A stretch of 64,000 nt of DNA from NCBI GenBank assembly GCA_016188985.1, contig JACPGM010000119.1, positions 25,274 to 89,273 of the forward strand, read 5' to 3'. This document shows positions 1 through 8,753 of the stretch, one piece after another. The position numbers and the translations under genes were made by a program. The DNA is from Lentisphaerota bacterium. Lineage in GTDB: Bacteria; Verrucomicrobiota; Kiritimatiellia; JAAZAB01. Within the stretch, counting starts at the first letter, position 1. The number at the start of each line of letters is the position of its first letter. Under the pieces are notes generated by a model. The model saw only the letters and a list, made by a program, of their open reading frames with translations, was not told the origin of the DNA and did not search any database.

Positions 1-1
1 A

Positions 2-1801
2 CTGAAGACCTTACGGGCCTACGGGTACAATTACGTTCGTTGTCAATCATATGTTCCGGCGCCGGAATACCTTGACGTGGCCGACGAGGTGGGGTTGCTG
101 GTCCAGAGCGAGATGGGCATGCTGGGCGCGTGGGGCGGCCATACCACATGGCACGTCTATGCCTGGCCGCCGCCCCTGCCATCCTATCGTGAAGTCATCA
201 GGAACCAGTGGAACCGAGTTGTCCTGCGCGATGTAAACCATCCTTCCGCCAATCTCTATTGTATGAGCAACGAGCTGGGTTCGCTATGTTCTTTTCCACG
301 CACGGCCTGGCAGTGTTACCGCGAAACCAAGGCGATCAAACCGACCGCTTTAGTCATCTGGACTGACGGCGGACATGACGAAAACCTGCCGGGTGATTAT
401 ATCAATGTCTTTGCCAGCGGCCCCTCGGGCAAGACGAGCGAGCTGTGGGAAAAATATGCAAAGTCGGGCAAGCCCATTATTCAGCACGAATTTGCCTGGT
501 GGAGTTCGTTCCCGGATGTGCGGATCATGAGCAAGTATTCGGGGGGCGTGCGGCCTTATGCGGCGGAAATTGCCCGGGAGGCCGCCACGCGCCAAGGTTT
601 GGCCCACTTGCTTCCACAATTCGCGGAGAACAGCCAGCGCCTGCAATTGCTCGAGGCCAAAGCCAAATTGGAGAACTGCCGCCGCGATATTCCGCAACTT
701 GCCGGTATTTGTCATTTCACCGCCATGGATTTTAATCCCTCGCCACAGGGGATCATTGACGAGTTTTACGAGCGCAAATTGATTGACCCGGCCGATTGGC
801 TCAAGACCAATGGAGATACGATCGTCATGACCAGCCTTGCGTTCGATGACCGGCTGGTGTGCGCCGGAGATGAATTCAAGTGTAAGTTCTTTGTCTCCGA
901 TTTTTCTCATTCGCCGCTGGTGGCCCCCACGCTGGCCTGGCGGCTCGCGGCGGGCGCCGACACACTGGTTGCCGGGAAACTCAACTACGCACACCAGGCT
1001 TACGGCACGTGTCCGGTTGGCGAGGCAAATATCACAGTACCGTCCGTAACCCACCCAACGGCCGTCAGTCTGGAAGCCGTGCTTAGCGAGGGGAAGCGCA
1101 TTGTCACCAACTCCTGGAATATCTGGCTCTTCCCGCGCGAAGCCGCATTGCCGAAGACGACGTTGTGCTATGGCACTCCCGAACATACCTGGCTGAAGGA
1201 TTGGCGCAGTCTGCCCGGGGTTACGGCGCAAAAACTGGTTCAAAGCGCAACACGGGTGGTGTTGAGCGAACAGCTTGACGACCCCCTGATTGCCTTCATG
1301 CGTGCTGGCGGCCGGGTCATTCTGGCGGCCGGCGAAGGACTGGTTCGCCCGCATGCGCCGCTTTTTGGATACGTGAAATATTTCTTCACACCGCCGGCCA
1401 ACTATCCGCCCTACGAGGATGGACAAAACGGCACAATCATCCGCAAGCATCCCATGCTCGGCGATTTTCCGCACGCTGGTTTTGCGGACTTTCAATTTTT
1501 CCGGCTCATGGAAGAGGCGCCACCCATTGACCTGCAGCCGCTGGATTTGGCGGAGGGCGAACCGGTCATCCGGGTAATTCATCGCTACCCCGTGTGTCAC
1601 CCGCTGGCCTATCTGCTGGAGCGATCCATGGGCACTGGTGGACTGATTTTATGCGCGCTACAGTTGAACCCAGCCTGGCCGGAAGCCCGCTACCTGCTTG
1701 CCCAGCTCTGTGCGTATGCGGACGGCAGGCAGTTCCAGCCGGCAGCGCCATTATCGGCTCAGGCCCTGGCATCTATAAAATCTGGCACCTTACCGCCTTA
1801 A
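2..1801 (+). CDS. Glycoside hydrolase family 2-like protein, 5'-truncated
   Basis: The frame is open from base 2, before the GTG called at 77, and the upstream codons read LKTLRAYGYNYVRCQSYV, which is typical GH2 TIM-barrel sequence, so the true start lies left of the window. GLLVQSEMGMLGAWG continues the barrel. SNELGS carries the Asn-Glu pair that is the acid/base in GH2, and QHEFAWW may carry the nucleophile. GH2 enzymes hydrolyse beta-galactosides, beta-mannosides or beta-glucuronides; the substrate cannot be told here. The C-terminal 250 residues look like accessory beta domains. A URO-D family gene follows on the same strand. Confident of the superfamily, not of the specificity. Confidence 0.75.
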   Translation: MKTLRAYGYNYVRCQSYVPAPEYLDVADEVGLLVQSEMGMLGAWGGHTTWHVYAWPPPLPSYREVIRNQWNRVVLRDVNHPSANLYCMSNELGSLCSFPRTAWQCYRETKAIKPTALVIWTDGGHDENLPGDYINVFASGPSGKTSELWEKYAKSGKPIIQHEFAWWSSFPDVRIMSKYSGGVRPYAAEIAREAATRQGLAHLLPQFAENSQRLQLLEAKAKLENCRRDIPQLAGICHFTAMDFNPSPQGIIDEFYERKLIDPADWLKTNGDTIVMTSLAFDDRLVCAGDEFKCKFFVSDFSHSPLVAPTLAWRLAAGADTLVAGKLNYAHQAYGTCPVGEANITVPSVTHPTAVSLEAVLSEGKRIVTNSWNIWLFPREAALPKTTLCYGTPEHTWLKDWRSLPGVTAQKLVQSATRVVLSEQLDDPLIAFMRAGGRVILAAGEGLVRPHAPLFGYVKYFFTPPANYPPYEDGQNGTIIRKHPMLGDFPHAGFADFQFFRLMEEAPPIDLQPLDLAEGEPVIRVIHRYPVCHPLAYLLERSMGTGGLILCALQLNPAWPEARYLLAQLCAYADGRQFQPAAPLSAQALASIKSGTLPP

Positions 1802-1877
1802 CACCCCACGTCAACCAGTAGCCCAGTGTAGCACTGGCTACTGGCTGGCAGGCCGGAAACAGATGGGAGGAGGAAGC

Positions 1878-3002
1878 ATGAATTCCCGCGAAAGGTTCCT
1901 GGCCTGCCACCGTTTCCAGGCCGTTGACCATGTGCCGTTTGTGGAGATTGCCATGTGGGAGCAGACCATCGTGCGCTGGCACAAGGAGGGCATGCCGCAG
2001 GACGTTGACACGAGCTTCGTCCTCAATGGCAACGAATACTTCGGTTTCGAACGCTGGGAGTACCTGCCGCTAAATGTTGGCATGGTTCCCACCTTTGAGC
2101 ACCAGGTCATTGAGGAAGACGAGCACCTCGTTCTTTTCCGGGGAAAGGACGGTATCGTGCACCGCGCCTTGAAAGACGGGATGGTCGGCAGCACCCGCGC
2201 TTCCATGGATCAATACCTTAGCTTTCCCGTTACCGACCGTATCAGCTTCCTGGAAATAAAAAAGCGCTACAACGCCAAGTCCCCGATCCGTTATCCGCAC
2301 TGGTGGCCGGACCAGGTCCGCTGCTACCAACTCCGCGACTATCCGCTGGCCCTGACGGGCATTGGCGGCTTCGGCCTCTACAGCATGCTGCGCAACTGGC
2401 TGGGCACGGAAAACGCCTGCACGCTCTTCTACGACAATCCCGCGCTCGCCGAAGAGATGCTGGATTTCCTGACCGATTTTTTCATCGAATTGACCACCCG
2501 GGCGCTACGCGAGGTGGAAGTGGACTGGTACAATTACTTCGAGGATTTCGCCTTCAAGACCGCGCCGCTCATCTCGCCGGCCATTTACCGGCAGTTCCTG
2601 CTGCCACGCTACCGCCGAATCAACGCGCACCTCCAGCGGCACGGCGTGGACATCATCAGTCTGGACAGCGACGGCAATATCGAAGCGCTGCTGCCGCTGA
2701 TCGTCGAGGCGGGCATCAACCAGATCTGCCCGCTGGAACAGGCCGCCGGCATGGACGCCCTCAAAATCCGCAAGCAATACGGCAGCGCCTTGGCCATGCT
2801 GGGCGGCATTGATAAGCGTGAACTTGCCAAGGGCCAGCGCGAGATCGGGCGCGAGCTGCTGCGGCAGGTGCCCACCCTGCTTGAAACCGGCGGCTACATC
2901 CCGACCGTTGACCATGCCATCCCGCCCGACGTATCCTATCAAAACTTTCTGTACTACTTAGACATCAAAACCAAGATTCTGCAAGGCCACTATGGGGCCT
3001 GA
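1878..3002 (+). CDS. Uroporphyrinogen decarboxylase (URO-D) family protein, not HemE
   Basis: About 374 residues with the URO-D barrel pattern: NSRERFLACH at the N-terminus, LDSDGNIEALLP in the middle, and LGGIDKRELAKG followed by GGYIPTVDHAIPPDV near the end. The arginine-rich N-terminal signature of true HemE is absent, so haem synthesis is unlikely. Such divergent members are often methyltransferases related to MtaA/CmuA or enzymes of unknown role in saccharolytic PVC bacteria. I start at the ATG at 1878 because GGGAGGAGG lies just upstream; the track start at 1863 would place that site inside the gene. It follows the GH2 gene by about 75 bases. Confidence 0.75.
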   Translation: MNSRERFLACHRFQAVDHVPFVEIAMWEQTIVRWHKEGMPQDVDTSFVLNGNEYFGFERWEYLPLNVGMVPTFEHQVIEEDEHLVLFRGKDGIVHRALKDGMVGSTRASMDQYLSFPVTDRISFLEIKKRYNAKSPIRYPHWWPDQVRCYQLRDYPLALTGIGGFGLYSMLRNWLGTENACTLFYDNPALAEEMLDFLTDFFIELTTRALREVEVDWYNYFEDFAFKTAPLISPAIYRQFLLPRYRRINAHLQRHGVDIISLDSDGNIEALLPLIVEAGINQICPLEQAAGMDALKIRKQYGSALAMLGGIDKRELAKGQREIGRELLRQVPTLLETGGYIPTVDHAIPPDVSYQNFLYYLDIKTKILQGHYGA

Positions 3003-3226
3003 GCAGAACGGCTCGGTACTGTTAAAAGTTACCTTGAGAAGATGGTGGTGGCAGGAGCAGCCGACAAGGCTGCGAGCCACAGAAATCTGGTCACACTTAA
3101 AGATTAAAGTTTTATAAATATAAGATTAGATGAAGTTAGTGATAAGCGAATTTTCGATGCTCAGGAAAAAGCCGTGCCGGCTCCGTTCTTGACAACCATG
3201 ACGATTTTTTACCAGATTACCGGCCT

Positions 3227-3634
3227 ATGGCAAAAACGGAACAGGCGACGAGCAAGCAAAGCATTAAAATCAGTTGCCCGGGCTGCGGCCAGGACACGCT
3301 GCTCAAGCGTGAGAGCATCTACGAGGGATTCAAGCGCGTGGGCGAAAAGCTTTCCTGCGCCGTCTGCGGCCATGTCTTTTCTGATGAGGCGGCGGTTCCA
3401 TTCAAGGTTAAGAAATCCATGCCCGGCTTTACGCACGGGGACCTGCCGCGGCCAAGCAAGGTGTTTGGCGAGCAGGAAGTGAGCGCTACGGTCGGCCGGC
3501 TTTGCCGCCATTGCGCTCATTACATCGTCAATCCTTTTCTCCAGCGTTGCGGCCGCTCCAACCGGGAAGTAGAAGCCACGGACACCTGCGAAGAGTTCAC
3601 GCCCAAACCAAACCCTGTGGTTCAAAGCTCCTAA
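3227..3634 (+). CDS. Small zinc-ribbon protein, unknown function
   Basis: 135 residues with several cysteine pairs: CPGCG and CAVCG in the first half, and CRHC with a further Cys before CEEF in the second. This suggests two small zinc-binding knuckles. There is no signal peptide or membrane segment, so it is probably cytoplasmic. The ATG at 3227 begins MAKTEQ; no strong ribosome site is visible. It stands alone between the URO-D gene and a repeat block. Codon use resembles its neighbours. I do not recognise a named family. Confidence 0.5.
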   Translation: MAKTEQATSKQSIKISCPGCGQDTLLKRESIYEGFKRVGEKLSCAVCGHVFSDEAAVPFKVKKSMPGFTHGDLPRPSKVFGEQEVSATVGRLCRHCAHYIVNPFLQRCGRSNREVEATDTCEEFTPKPNPVVQSS

Positions 3635-3734
3635 GGCGGGCTTGTGACCGCAACCCCCTCGTGGCCACGCCAAGAGCGTGGCAAGCGCGTTTATCCCGCG
3701 CCGCGCGGGGTGGTAAGCCAAACAAGACAAGTCT

Positions 3735-3917
3735 CACCACGGAGACACGGAGGCACAGAGGAAGATGTTCTCCGCACGTGTTCTCTTCCGACCAACCGTT
3801 GCGCGCATTTGGCGCAGGGCGCTGCGCCCTACGCCAAATGCGCGCAACACTCCTGTGGGGAGCTGGAAGAGATTAAGGAGACGAAGTCATACTCCGTGTC
3901 TCTGTGTCTCCGTGGTG
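3735..3917. repeat. Composite inverted repeat with nested hairpin
   Basis: The outer arms are CACCACGGAGACACGGAGGC at the left and its near inverse ending CTGTGTCTCCGTGGTG at the right. Inside, 3799-3847 is an almost perfect hairpin with arms TTGCGCGCATTTGGCG and CGCCAAATGCGCGCAA. It occupies most of the non-coding gap between the zinc-ribbon gene and cbiM. A third short palindrome, GGCGGATCCGCC, follows at about 3928. It looks like one small repeat nested in another. Confidence 0.7.
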
Positions 3918-3956
3918 TCCTCCATAGGCGGATCCGCCTTCGGCGGAAATCCCATA

Positions 3957-4003
3957 TTGCTTTAACAATATCTTGTTTGTTATCTTACACGCAAAAACGT
4001 GTA
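3957..4003 (+). promoter_or_regulatory. Candidate cbiM promoter with palindromic operator
   Basis: TTGCTT (3957-3962), 17 bases, then TTATCT (3980-3985) make a plausible sigma-70 promoter. Immediately downstream lies the 18-base palindrome TACACGCAAAAACGTGTA (3986-4003), which would cover the transcription start. The stretch is AT-rich against a GC-rich background and lies 33 bases before the cbiM start. A metal-responsive repressor site is an inference from position; it is not a match I recognise to NikR or a cobalamin riboswitch. Confidence 0.4.
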
Positions 4004-4035
4004 TCTTTACGAAAAATACTCTAATACCCACGCCC

Positions 4036-4980
4036 ATGCACATTCCTGATGGCTTTTTAGACGCCAAGACTCTCGCGCTCAGCGGGGCTCTCGCTCTCGG
4101 CGCCCTGGCGCTGGCCGTGCGGACCGCCCAGCGCAACCTGCCGCCGCGCCGCGTGCCGTTGATCGGAATTACCGCCGCCTTTGTTTTCGCCGCGCAAATG
4201 CTTAATTTCCCGGTGGCCGGCGGCACTTCCGGTCATTTGCTGGGCGGGGTTCTGGCTGCGACCATGGTAGGCCCGAGCGCGGCCGTTCTGGTAATTACGT
4301 GTGTCTTAATTATCCAAGCATTTCTTTTTGCCGATGGCGGCATCCTGGCGCTGGGCGCCAATGTTTTTAACATGGCCATCGTGGGAACCATTGGCGGATA
4401 CGGCATCTATTGGCTGGTTCGACGAGTAGCCTCAGGACTGCGCGGCCAACTGATGGCCGCCGCTTTTGCCGCCTGGTGTTCGGTGGTGCTCGCCGCCGGC
4501 AGTTGCGCCGCGCAACTGGCGTTTTCCGGGACGGTAGCCTGGACCCTCGTGCTCCCCGTCATGACCGGCATCCACATGCTTATCGGCATCGGCGAATCCT
4601 TGATCACCGCCCTGGTGTTGCTGGCCGTCGCGCGGACCAGGCCGGAACTTTTGACGGAGATTGCCGACGGCCATAAAGGCCTCCTATGGGAACGATTGGC
4701 CTTCGGCCTGCTGATTGCCCTGGGCTTGGCGGTCTTCGCGGCGCCCTTCGCTTCCCGCAAGCCTGATGGCCTGGAATATGTTGCCCAGGTTCAGCGGTTT
4801 GAACACAAGGCCGTCGAAAAAAACATCGTGCCGGCTCCCCTGCCCGACTATACAATTCGCGGAATCAGTTCGCCGGGTATGGCAACCGCCCTGGCGGGCG
4901 GAATAGGGACGGTATTGATGTTCGGCTTTGCCTTTTTACTGGCACGCGCCCTTTTGCAAAACAAATCCCATGCATCATGA
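4036..4980 (+). CDS. cbiM: ECF cobalt/nickel transporter component CbiM fused to PDGLE domain
   Basis: The start is set at MHIPDGFLD, the hallmark CbiM/NikM N-terminus whose histidine helps bind the metal; the track start at 3973 lies in the leader. Residues 1 to about 215 contain the hydrophobic helices of the substrate-binding subunit, with FPVAGGTSGHLLGG conserved. The C-terminal third carries SRKPDGLE and one more helix, corresponding to the separate CbiN/NikN-type subunit. Together with the next two genes it makes a complete energy-coupling-factor importer for Co2+ or Ni2+; the sequence does not decide which metal. It overlaps cbiQ by 11 bases. Confidence 0.88.
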   Translation: MHIPDGFLDAKTLALSGALALGALALAVRTAQRNLPPRRVPLIGITAAFVFAAQMLNFPVAGGTSGHLLGGVLAATMVGPSAAVLVITCVLIIQAFLFADGGILALGANVFNMAIVGTIGGYGIYWLVRRVASGLRGQLMAAAFAAWCSVVLAAGSCAAQLAFSGTVAWTLVLPVMTGIHMLIGIGESLITALVLLAVARTRPELLTEIADGHKGLLWERLAFGLLIALGLAVFAAPFASRKPDGLEYVAQVQRFEHKAVEKNIVPAPLPDYTIRGISSPGMATALAGGIGTVLMFGFAFLLARALLQNKSHAS

Positions 4981-5590
4981 TTTCATTGACCGCTACAGCC
5001 GGTTAGACAGCGTCGTGCACCGCCGAGCGGCCGGCCTCAAGCTCGCCGTGGCGTTGGCATTGCTGCTGGCTATAATTCTCTGGCCGCGTTTGGATAAATC
5101 GGGCCTGATCGCCTTTGCGGCGATCGCGGTTGTGTTGCTCGGCCTGGCAGCCTTGAGCCGAATCCCGCCCGGGTTTCTGGCTACGCGTCTATTGATGCTG
5201 GAACCATTCGCGCTGGGCATAGCCTTTTTGTCCCTCTTTCAGCCGGGCGGCGGCCAGACATTTTTGCTCTTGCTGCTACGCAGCACCTTATGCTTATTCA
5301 CTGTCTTGCTGCTTACCAATACTATGCCCTTCGCCGACATCTTGCGGGTGCTCAAGCGGTGCCGCAGCCCAAGCCTGCTCTTGACAACCCTGGCCCTGAT
5401 GTATCGCTATCTGTTCGTGCTGATTGACGAGCTGGAGCGCATGCAGCGCGCCCGCGCCGCGCGCACTTTCCGGGGCGGCCGCTGGCAAACCTGGCGGGCT
5501 TTGGCCCTCCTGGCCGGAGAACTGTTCGTGCGCTCGACCGAGCGCGCCGAGCGCATTTACGCGGCCATGTGCGCCCGGGGTTGGAAGTAA
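4970..5590 (+). CDS. cbiQ: ECF transporter transmembrane component CbiQ
   Basis: 206 residues. MHHDFIDRYSRLDSVVHRR is a typical CbiQ N-terminus, followed by about five hydrophobic helices. The cytoplasmic coupling helices are visible as ERMQRARAARTFRG and the C-terminal ERAERIYAAMCARGWK, whose Ala-Arg-Gly motifs dock with the ATPase. It starts inside the end of cbiM, indicating translational coupling. A 126-base palindromic repeat separates it from cbiO. Confidence 0.88.
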   Translation: MHHDFIDRYSRLDSVVHRRAAGLKLAVALALLLAIILWPRLDKSGLIAFAAIAVVLLGLAALSRIPPGFLATRLLMLEPFALGIAFLSLFQPGGGQTFLLLLLRSTLCLFTVLLLTNTMPFADILRVLKRCRSPSLLLTTLALMYRYLFVLIDELERMQRARAARTFRGGRWQTWRALALLAGELFVRSTERAERIYAAMCARGWK

Positions 5591-5612
5591 AAACGCTTAA
5601 ATGAAGGAAGAA

Positions 5613-5738
5613 GTTACTACTCAGCGATTACTTTTAACTGCGAAATGCGCGAAATACGCGAAATTTGAATGCAATTTCCTTTCCAATTTTCGCGACTTTC
5701 GCGTCTTTCGTAGTTCCATTTCTTGTCTGAGTAGTTAC
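5613..5738. repeat. Dispersed palindromic element, family B copy 1
   Basis: 126 bases bounded by GTTACTACTCAG at the left and its exact inverse-complement relative CTGAGTAGTTAC at the right. Internal arms CTGCGAAATGCGCGAAA and TTTCGCGTCTTTCGTAG can fold into a long hairpin. Related copies lie at 7695-7893 and 39040-39176. It ends 16 bases before the cbiO start codon. Confidence 0.8.
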
Positions 5739-5754
5739 GAAAGAATAAAGCACA

Positions 5755-6507
5755 ATGAGCACAGCGCACCAGGCGATTGAAATCGAGAACTTGAGCTATT
5801 GCTATCCGGACAGCTCGCAAGCGCTCCGGGCCATTTCCTTTTCGGTAGCGGAGGGCGAATGCGTGGGTCTGATCGGCCCCAACGGGGCGGGTAAATCCAC
5901 CCTGTTGCTGCACCTGAACGGCATTCTCCCCGAAACCCAGCGTAATGCCGCCCACATACGCATCTTCGCCGAGCCCATCAGCCGCGACAACCTGCCGGCC
6001 ATCCGCCGCACCGTGGGCGTGCTCTTCCAGAATCCCGATGATCAGCTTTTTTGTCCTACGGTTTTTGAAGACGTGGCTTTTGGGCCGCGGCAAGCGGGTT
6101 TGAGTGAGCCGGAAGTAACGGAAAAAGTCCGGGTGACGCTCGCGGCCGTCGGCCTGCATGGGTTTGAAAGAAAGTCCCCTCACCATTTGAGCCAAGGCGA
6201 GAAACGGCGCGTATGTTTAGCGGGCGTCCTGGCTTGTGAAGCGCGCGTCCTGGCGCTGGATGAGCCAACCAGCGACCTGGACCCGCGGAACCGCCGCGCA
6301 TTCACGGCGCTGCTCAAGCCGATCCGCGCAACAAAAATCATTGCCTCCCACGATTTGAACATGATCGCCGAACTGTGCCAGCGCGTGCTGCTGCTGGATG
6401 GCGGCGAGTTGGTGGCCGAAGGACCGGCCGCCACGCTGCTGGCCAATGAGCCGCTCATGCTGGAGCACGGTCTGGAGCGGGCGCGCGCTTTGCAACCCGG
6501 ACGCTGA
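5755..6507 (+). CDS. cbiO: ECF transporter ATP-binding protein CbiO
   Basis: 250 residues with all ABC ATPase motifs: Walker A GPNGAGKST near residue 43, a Q-loop in FQNPDDQLF (the DDQ form usual for ECF ATPases), signature LSQGEKRRV, Walker B VLALDEPTSDLD and the switch histidine in IASHDLN. It energises the CbiM/CbiQ importer. The ATG follows closely on repeat family B copy 1, which splits it from cbiQ but probably not from the operon. Confidence 0.9.
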   Translation: MSTAHQAIEIENLSYCYPDSSQALRAISFSVAEGECVGLIGPNGAGKSTLLLHLNGILPETQRNAAHIRIFAEPISRDNLPAIRRTVGVLFQNPDDQLFCPTVFEDVAFGPRQAGLSEPEVTEKVRVTLAAVGLHGFERKSPHHLSQGEKRRVCLAGVLACEARVLALDEPTSDLDPRNRRAFTALLKPIRATKIIASHDLNMIAELCQRVLLLDGGELVAEGPAATLLANEPLMLEHGLERARALQPGR

Positions 6508-6559
6508 GCTTCACCAGGAGCGATTCTTTCTGAACCGTATTTCTTAAGATATTTGGTTT

Positions 6560-6690
6560 GTAGCCGCGTCCGTGAGGACGTGAACTCGTCCTGAAATTCC
6601 GGGTAGCCGCGTCCGTGAGGACGTGAACTCGTCCTGAAATTCCGGGTAGCCGCGCCCGTGAGGGCGTGGAGCGTTCCGGCGGCCACTACA
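6560..6690. repeat. 43-base tandem repeat, three copies
   Basis: The unit GTAGCCGCGTCCGTGAGGAC plus GTGAACTCGTCCTGAAATTCCGG repeats twice exactly (6560-6602, 6603-6645) and a third time in degenerate form. Each unit holds the small palindrome CGTCCGTGAGGACG. There are no spacers, so it is not a CRISPR array. It fills the gap between cbiO and the znuA-like gene; a related sequence in inverted orientation lies at 8801-8867. Confidence 0.85.
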
Positions 6691-6739
6691 TGAATCATGA
6701 ATCACACTTTTTAAGAAAGCACCCAAAAAAGGCACAATC

Positions 6740-7660
6740 ATGTCCACTGCTTACCCGGCTTTGGTTCTTCCCGCACGCCGCTGCTCATGGCGCCAAGGCC
6801 TGGGCCGCGCCTTGGCAACCGGCCTGGTTTTCGCGCTAACGAGCATGGGGCAAGCCGGCGGCCTCAAAATTGTCGCCTCATTTTATCCAATTTACATAGC
6901 CGCGCTCAACGTGGCCGGGGGCATTAGCGGGGTTGAAGTCATCAGCCTGACCAAGCCGCTGGCCGGCTGCCTGCATGATTACCAGTTGACACCGCGGGAC
7001 CTCGTCACCCTGGACCAGGCTGATATTTTCATCGTTAATGGGGCGGGGATAGAGACTTTTCTGGATAAAGCCCGGCAGCAAGCGCCCAAGGTAAAGCTCA
7101 TTCAGGCCAGCGAAGGGATTGCTTTAATTTCTTCGGCAGGCGCAGTCAATCCGCACGTCTGGGTCAGCATAACCCTGCACATGCGCCAGGTGGAAACTAT
7201 TTCAACGCATTTAAGCCGCCTGGACCCGGAGCATGCCGCCGCTTTCCGGCAGAATGCCAGGGAGTATCTGGCCAAATTGGAGGCGCTGCGCGCGGCCATG
7301 CACTCAGGCTTGCAGAACATAGCTGACCGCAACATTATCACTTTTCACGAAGCTTTTCCCTATTTCGCCCATGAGTTCGGCTTAACTGTAGTTGCGGTGA
7401 TTGAGCGTGAGCCCGGCGCGGAACCGAAGGCCAGCGAACTGGCGCAAACAATAACCCTGGTGAAACGTTCGGGGGTCAAAGCCATATTTGCCGAACCCCA
7501 GTATTCCGCCGCGGCCGCCGACCTGATCGCCCGGGAAACGGGCGCAAGGGTCTATCGGCTCGATCCGATTGTCAGCGGACCGCCGCGGGCTGACGCCTAT
7601 CTGACCATCATGCAAGAAAACCTGCGCACGCTACAGCAGGCGCTTGATGAAAATGATTGA
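6740..7660 (+). CDS. znuA: Zinc/manganese ABC transporter substrate-binding protein (ZnuA/TroA type)
   Basis: 306 residues. A hydrophobic segment near residues 27-40 (ATGLVFALTSMGQAGG) suggests an export signal, though the N-terminus is longer than usual. The cluster A-I metal-binding pattern is visible: His in CLHDYQLTP, His in NPHVW, a histidine-rich FHEAFPYFAHEFG and a terminal acidic ligand in YRLDPI. The long His-rich loop of many ZnuA proteins is missing, so manganese or another divalent ion is possible. It precedes the matching ATPase and permease genes. Role: capture of metal outside the membrane. Confidence 0.8.
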   Translation: MSTAYPALVLPARRCSWRQGLGRALATGLVFALTSMGQAGGLKIVASFYPIYIAALNVAGGISGVEVISLTKPLAGCLHDYQLTPRDLVTLDQADIFIVNGAGIETFLDKARQQAPKVKLIQASEGIALISSAGAVNPHVWVSITLHMRQVETISTHLSRLDPEHAAAFRQNAREYLAKLEALRAAMHSGLQNIADRNIITFHEAFPYFAHEFGLTVVAVIEREPGAEPKASELAQTITLVKRSGVKAIFAEPQYSAAAADLIARETGARVYRLDPIVSGPPRADAYLTIMQENLRTLQQALDEND

Positions 7661-7694
7661 AAAGCGGCAAAGAATCGCACAATCTTTCCCTTGC

Positions 7695-7893
7695 GTAACT
7701 ACTCAGCTACCTGAGAAACCAATTTCCGCCCGTGGCGGATCCGCCTCAGGTGGATCATGCCTTAGGCAGACCCGCCTCTGGCGGGAACTACGAAATGCGC
7801 GAAATACGCGAAATTTGAATACAAAGTCCATTCCAATTTTTAGCGCCTTTCGCGTGTTTCGCAGTTCCATTTCTTGCTTACCTGAGTAGTCAC
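7695..7893. repeat. Dispersed palindromic element, family B copy 2, with nested repeat
   Basis: It begins GTAACTACTCAG and ends CTGAGTAGTCAC, with the same GAAATGCGCGAAATACGCG core as the other copies. It is about 70 bases longer because a second palindromic repeat (about 7733-7787, GGCGGATCCGCC...TGGCGGGAAC) lies inside the left arm. It ends 8 bases before the znuC start codon. Confidence 0.8.
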
Positions 7894-7901
7894 CTTTTGC
7901 C

Positions 7902-8753
7902 ATGCTTTTTAATTTTCACCGGACGGCCAATGCGGCGAAGACCTCCTGCGGGGGTTGCTGCACGCGGCTGGTAAATTTCGGCGTCCGGCTCAACGGCGTG
8001 GCAATTCTGGAAGCCATCAACCTGCACGTCCATTGCGGGGAGCTGACCGTGCTCTTAGGCCCGAACGGCGCCGGCAAAACCACGCTCTTCCGCGCCATGC
8101 TGGGCGAGCTGCCTTACAGCGGGCAACTCCAGTTTATTCATGCCGAAAGCGAGGAGCGCTTCATCCACCCGCGGATTGGCTATGTGCCCCAGAAGCTCGA
8201 TATTGACGCCTTGGCGCCGGTTACGGTCATGGACTTGCTCACCGGCGCTCTGGCGCAGCGGCCGGTCTGGCTGGGCCACTCCCGCGCGCTGCGAGCACAG
8301 GCCGGGAAAATGCTCGCGGCGGTTAAGGCCCAAGACCTGCTCGACCAGCGCATAGGCCAACTCTCCTGCGGCCAACTCCAACGCACCCTGCTGGCGCTGG
8401 CTCTGATGCCGGTTCCCGACCTGCTCTTGCTGGATGAGCCGGTCTCCGGCGTAGACCCTGCGGGTATTGATCTTTTTTATCACATGGTTTCCGAATTGCG
8501 CCGGATGTATGATCTGTCAATCCTGCTGGTTTCGCACGATATTCCTACGGCGGCCCGGTTTGCCGACCGTATGGTCTTTCTGAACCGCACTATTCTCTGC
8601 GACGGCACGCCGCGCGAGGTATTAGCGGGACCGTGTATCCGGCAGACCTTTGGGGTTGACCTGGCTAATGTAGGCCTGAGCCAAATCGAAAACCAGGCCG
8701 CGCGCGTCTGCCAGCACGAGACCTGCGAAAACCAAACAGGCTGTAGACCGTAG
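7902..8753 (+). CDS. znuC: Metal ABC transporter ATP-binding protein (ZnuC type)
   Basis: 283 residues. Walker A GPNGAGKTT, Q-loop in GYVPQKLDID, signature LSCGQLQR, Walker B LLLLDEPVSGVD and the switch His in LVSHD identify a metal-type ABC ATPase. The protein is somewhat cysteine-rich at both ends (SCGGCCTR and CQHETCENQTGC), an unusual feature that could bind metal. It lies between the binding-protein and permease genes but is flanked by repeat blocks on both sides, so the three genes are less compact than usual. Confidence 0.85.
   Translation: MLFNFHRTANAAKTSCGGCCTRLVNFGVRLNGVAILEAINLHVHCGELTVLLGPNGAGKTTLFRAMLGELPYSGQLQFIHAESEERFIHPRIGYVPQKLDIDALAPVTVMDLLTGALAQRPVWLGHSRALRAQAGKMLAAVKAQDLLDQRIGQLSCGQLQRTLLALALMPVPDLLLLDEPVSGVDPAGIDLFYHMVSELRRMYDLSILLVSHDIPTAARFADRMVFLNRTILCDGTPREVLAGPCIRQTFGVDLANVGLSQIENQAARVCQHETCENQTGCRP

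Noticed and set aside
350-1600. Long antisense ORF (416 codons) over the GH2 gene
   Set aside because: Shadow of a GC-rich gene; translation has no domain pattern while the plus frame has clear GH2 motifs.
1878-3002. hemE (uroporphyrinogen decarboxylase proper)
   Set aside because: The N-terminal HemE signature for substrate binding is absent; only the general URO-D fold is supported.
3918-4035. Cobalamin riboswitch upstream of cbiM
   Set aside because: No B12-box-like element or extended leader is visible between the repeat block and the start codon; only a short palindrome.
6560-6690. Possible CRISPR array
   Set aside because: The 43-base units are directly adjacent with no spacers and only three copies; no cas genes are present.
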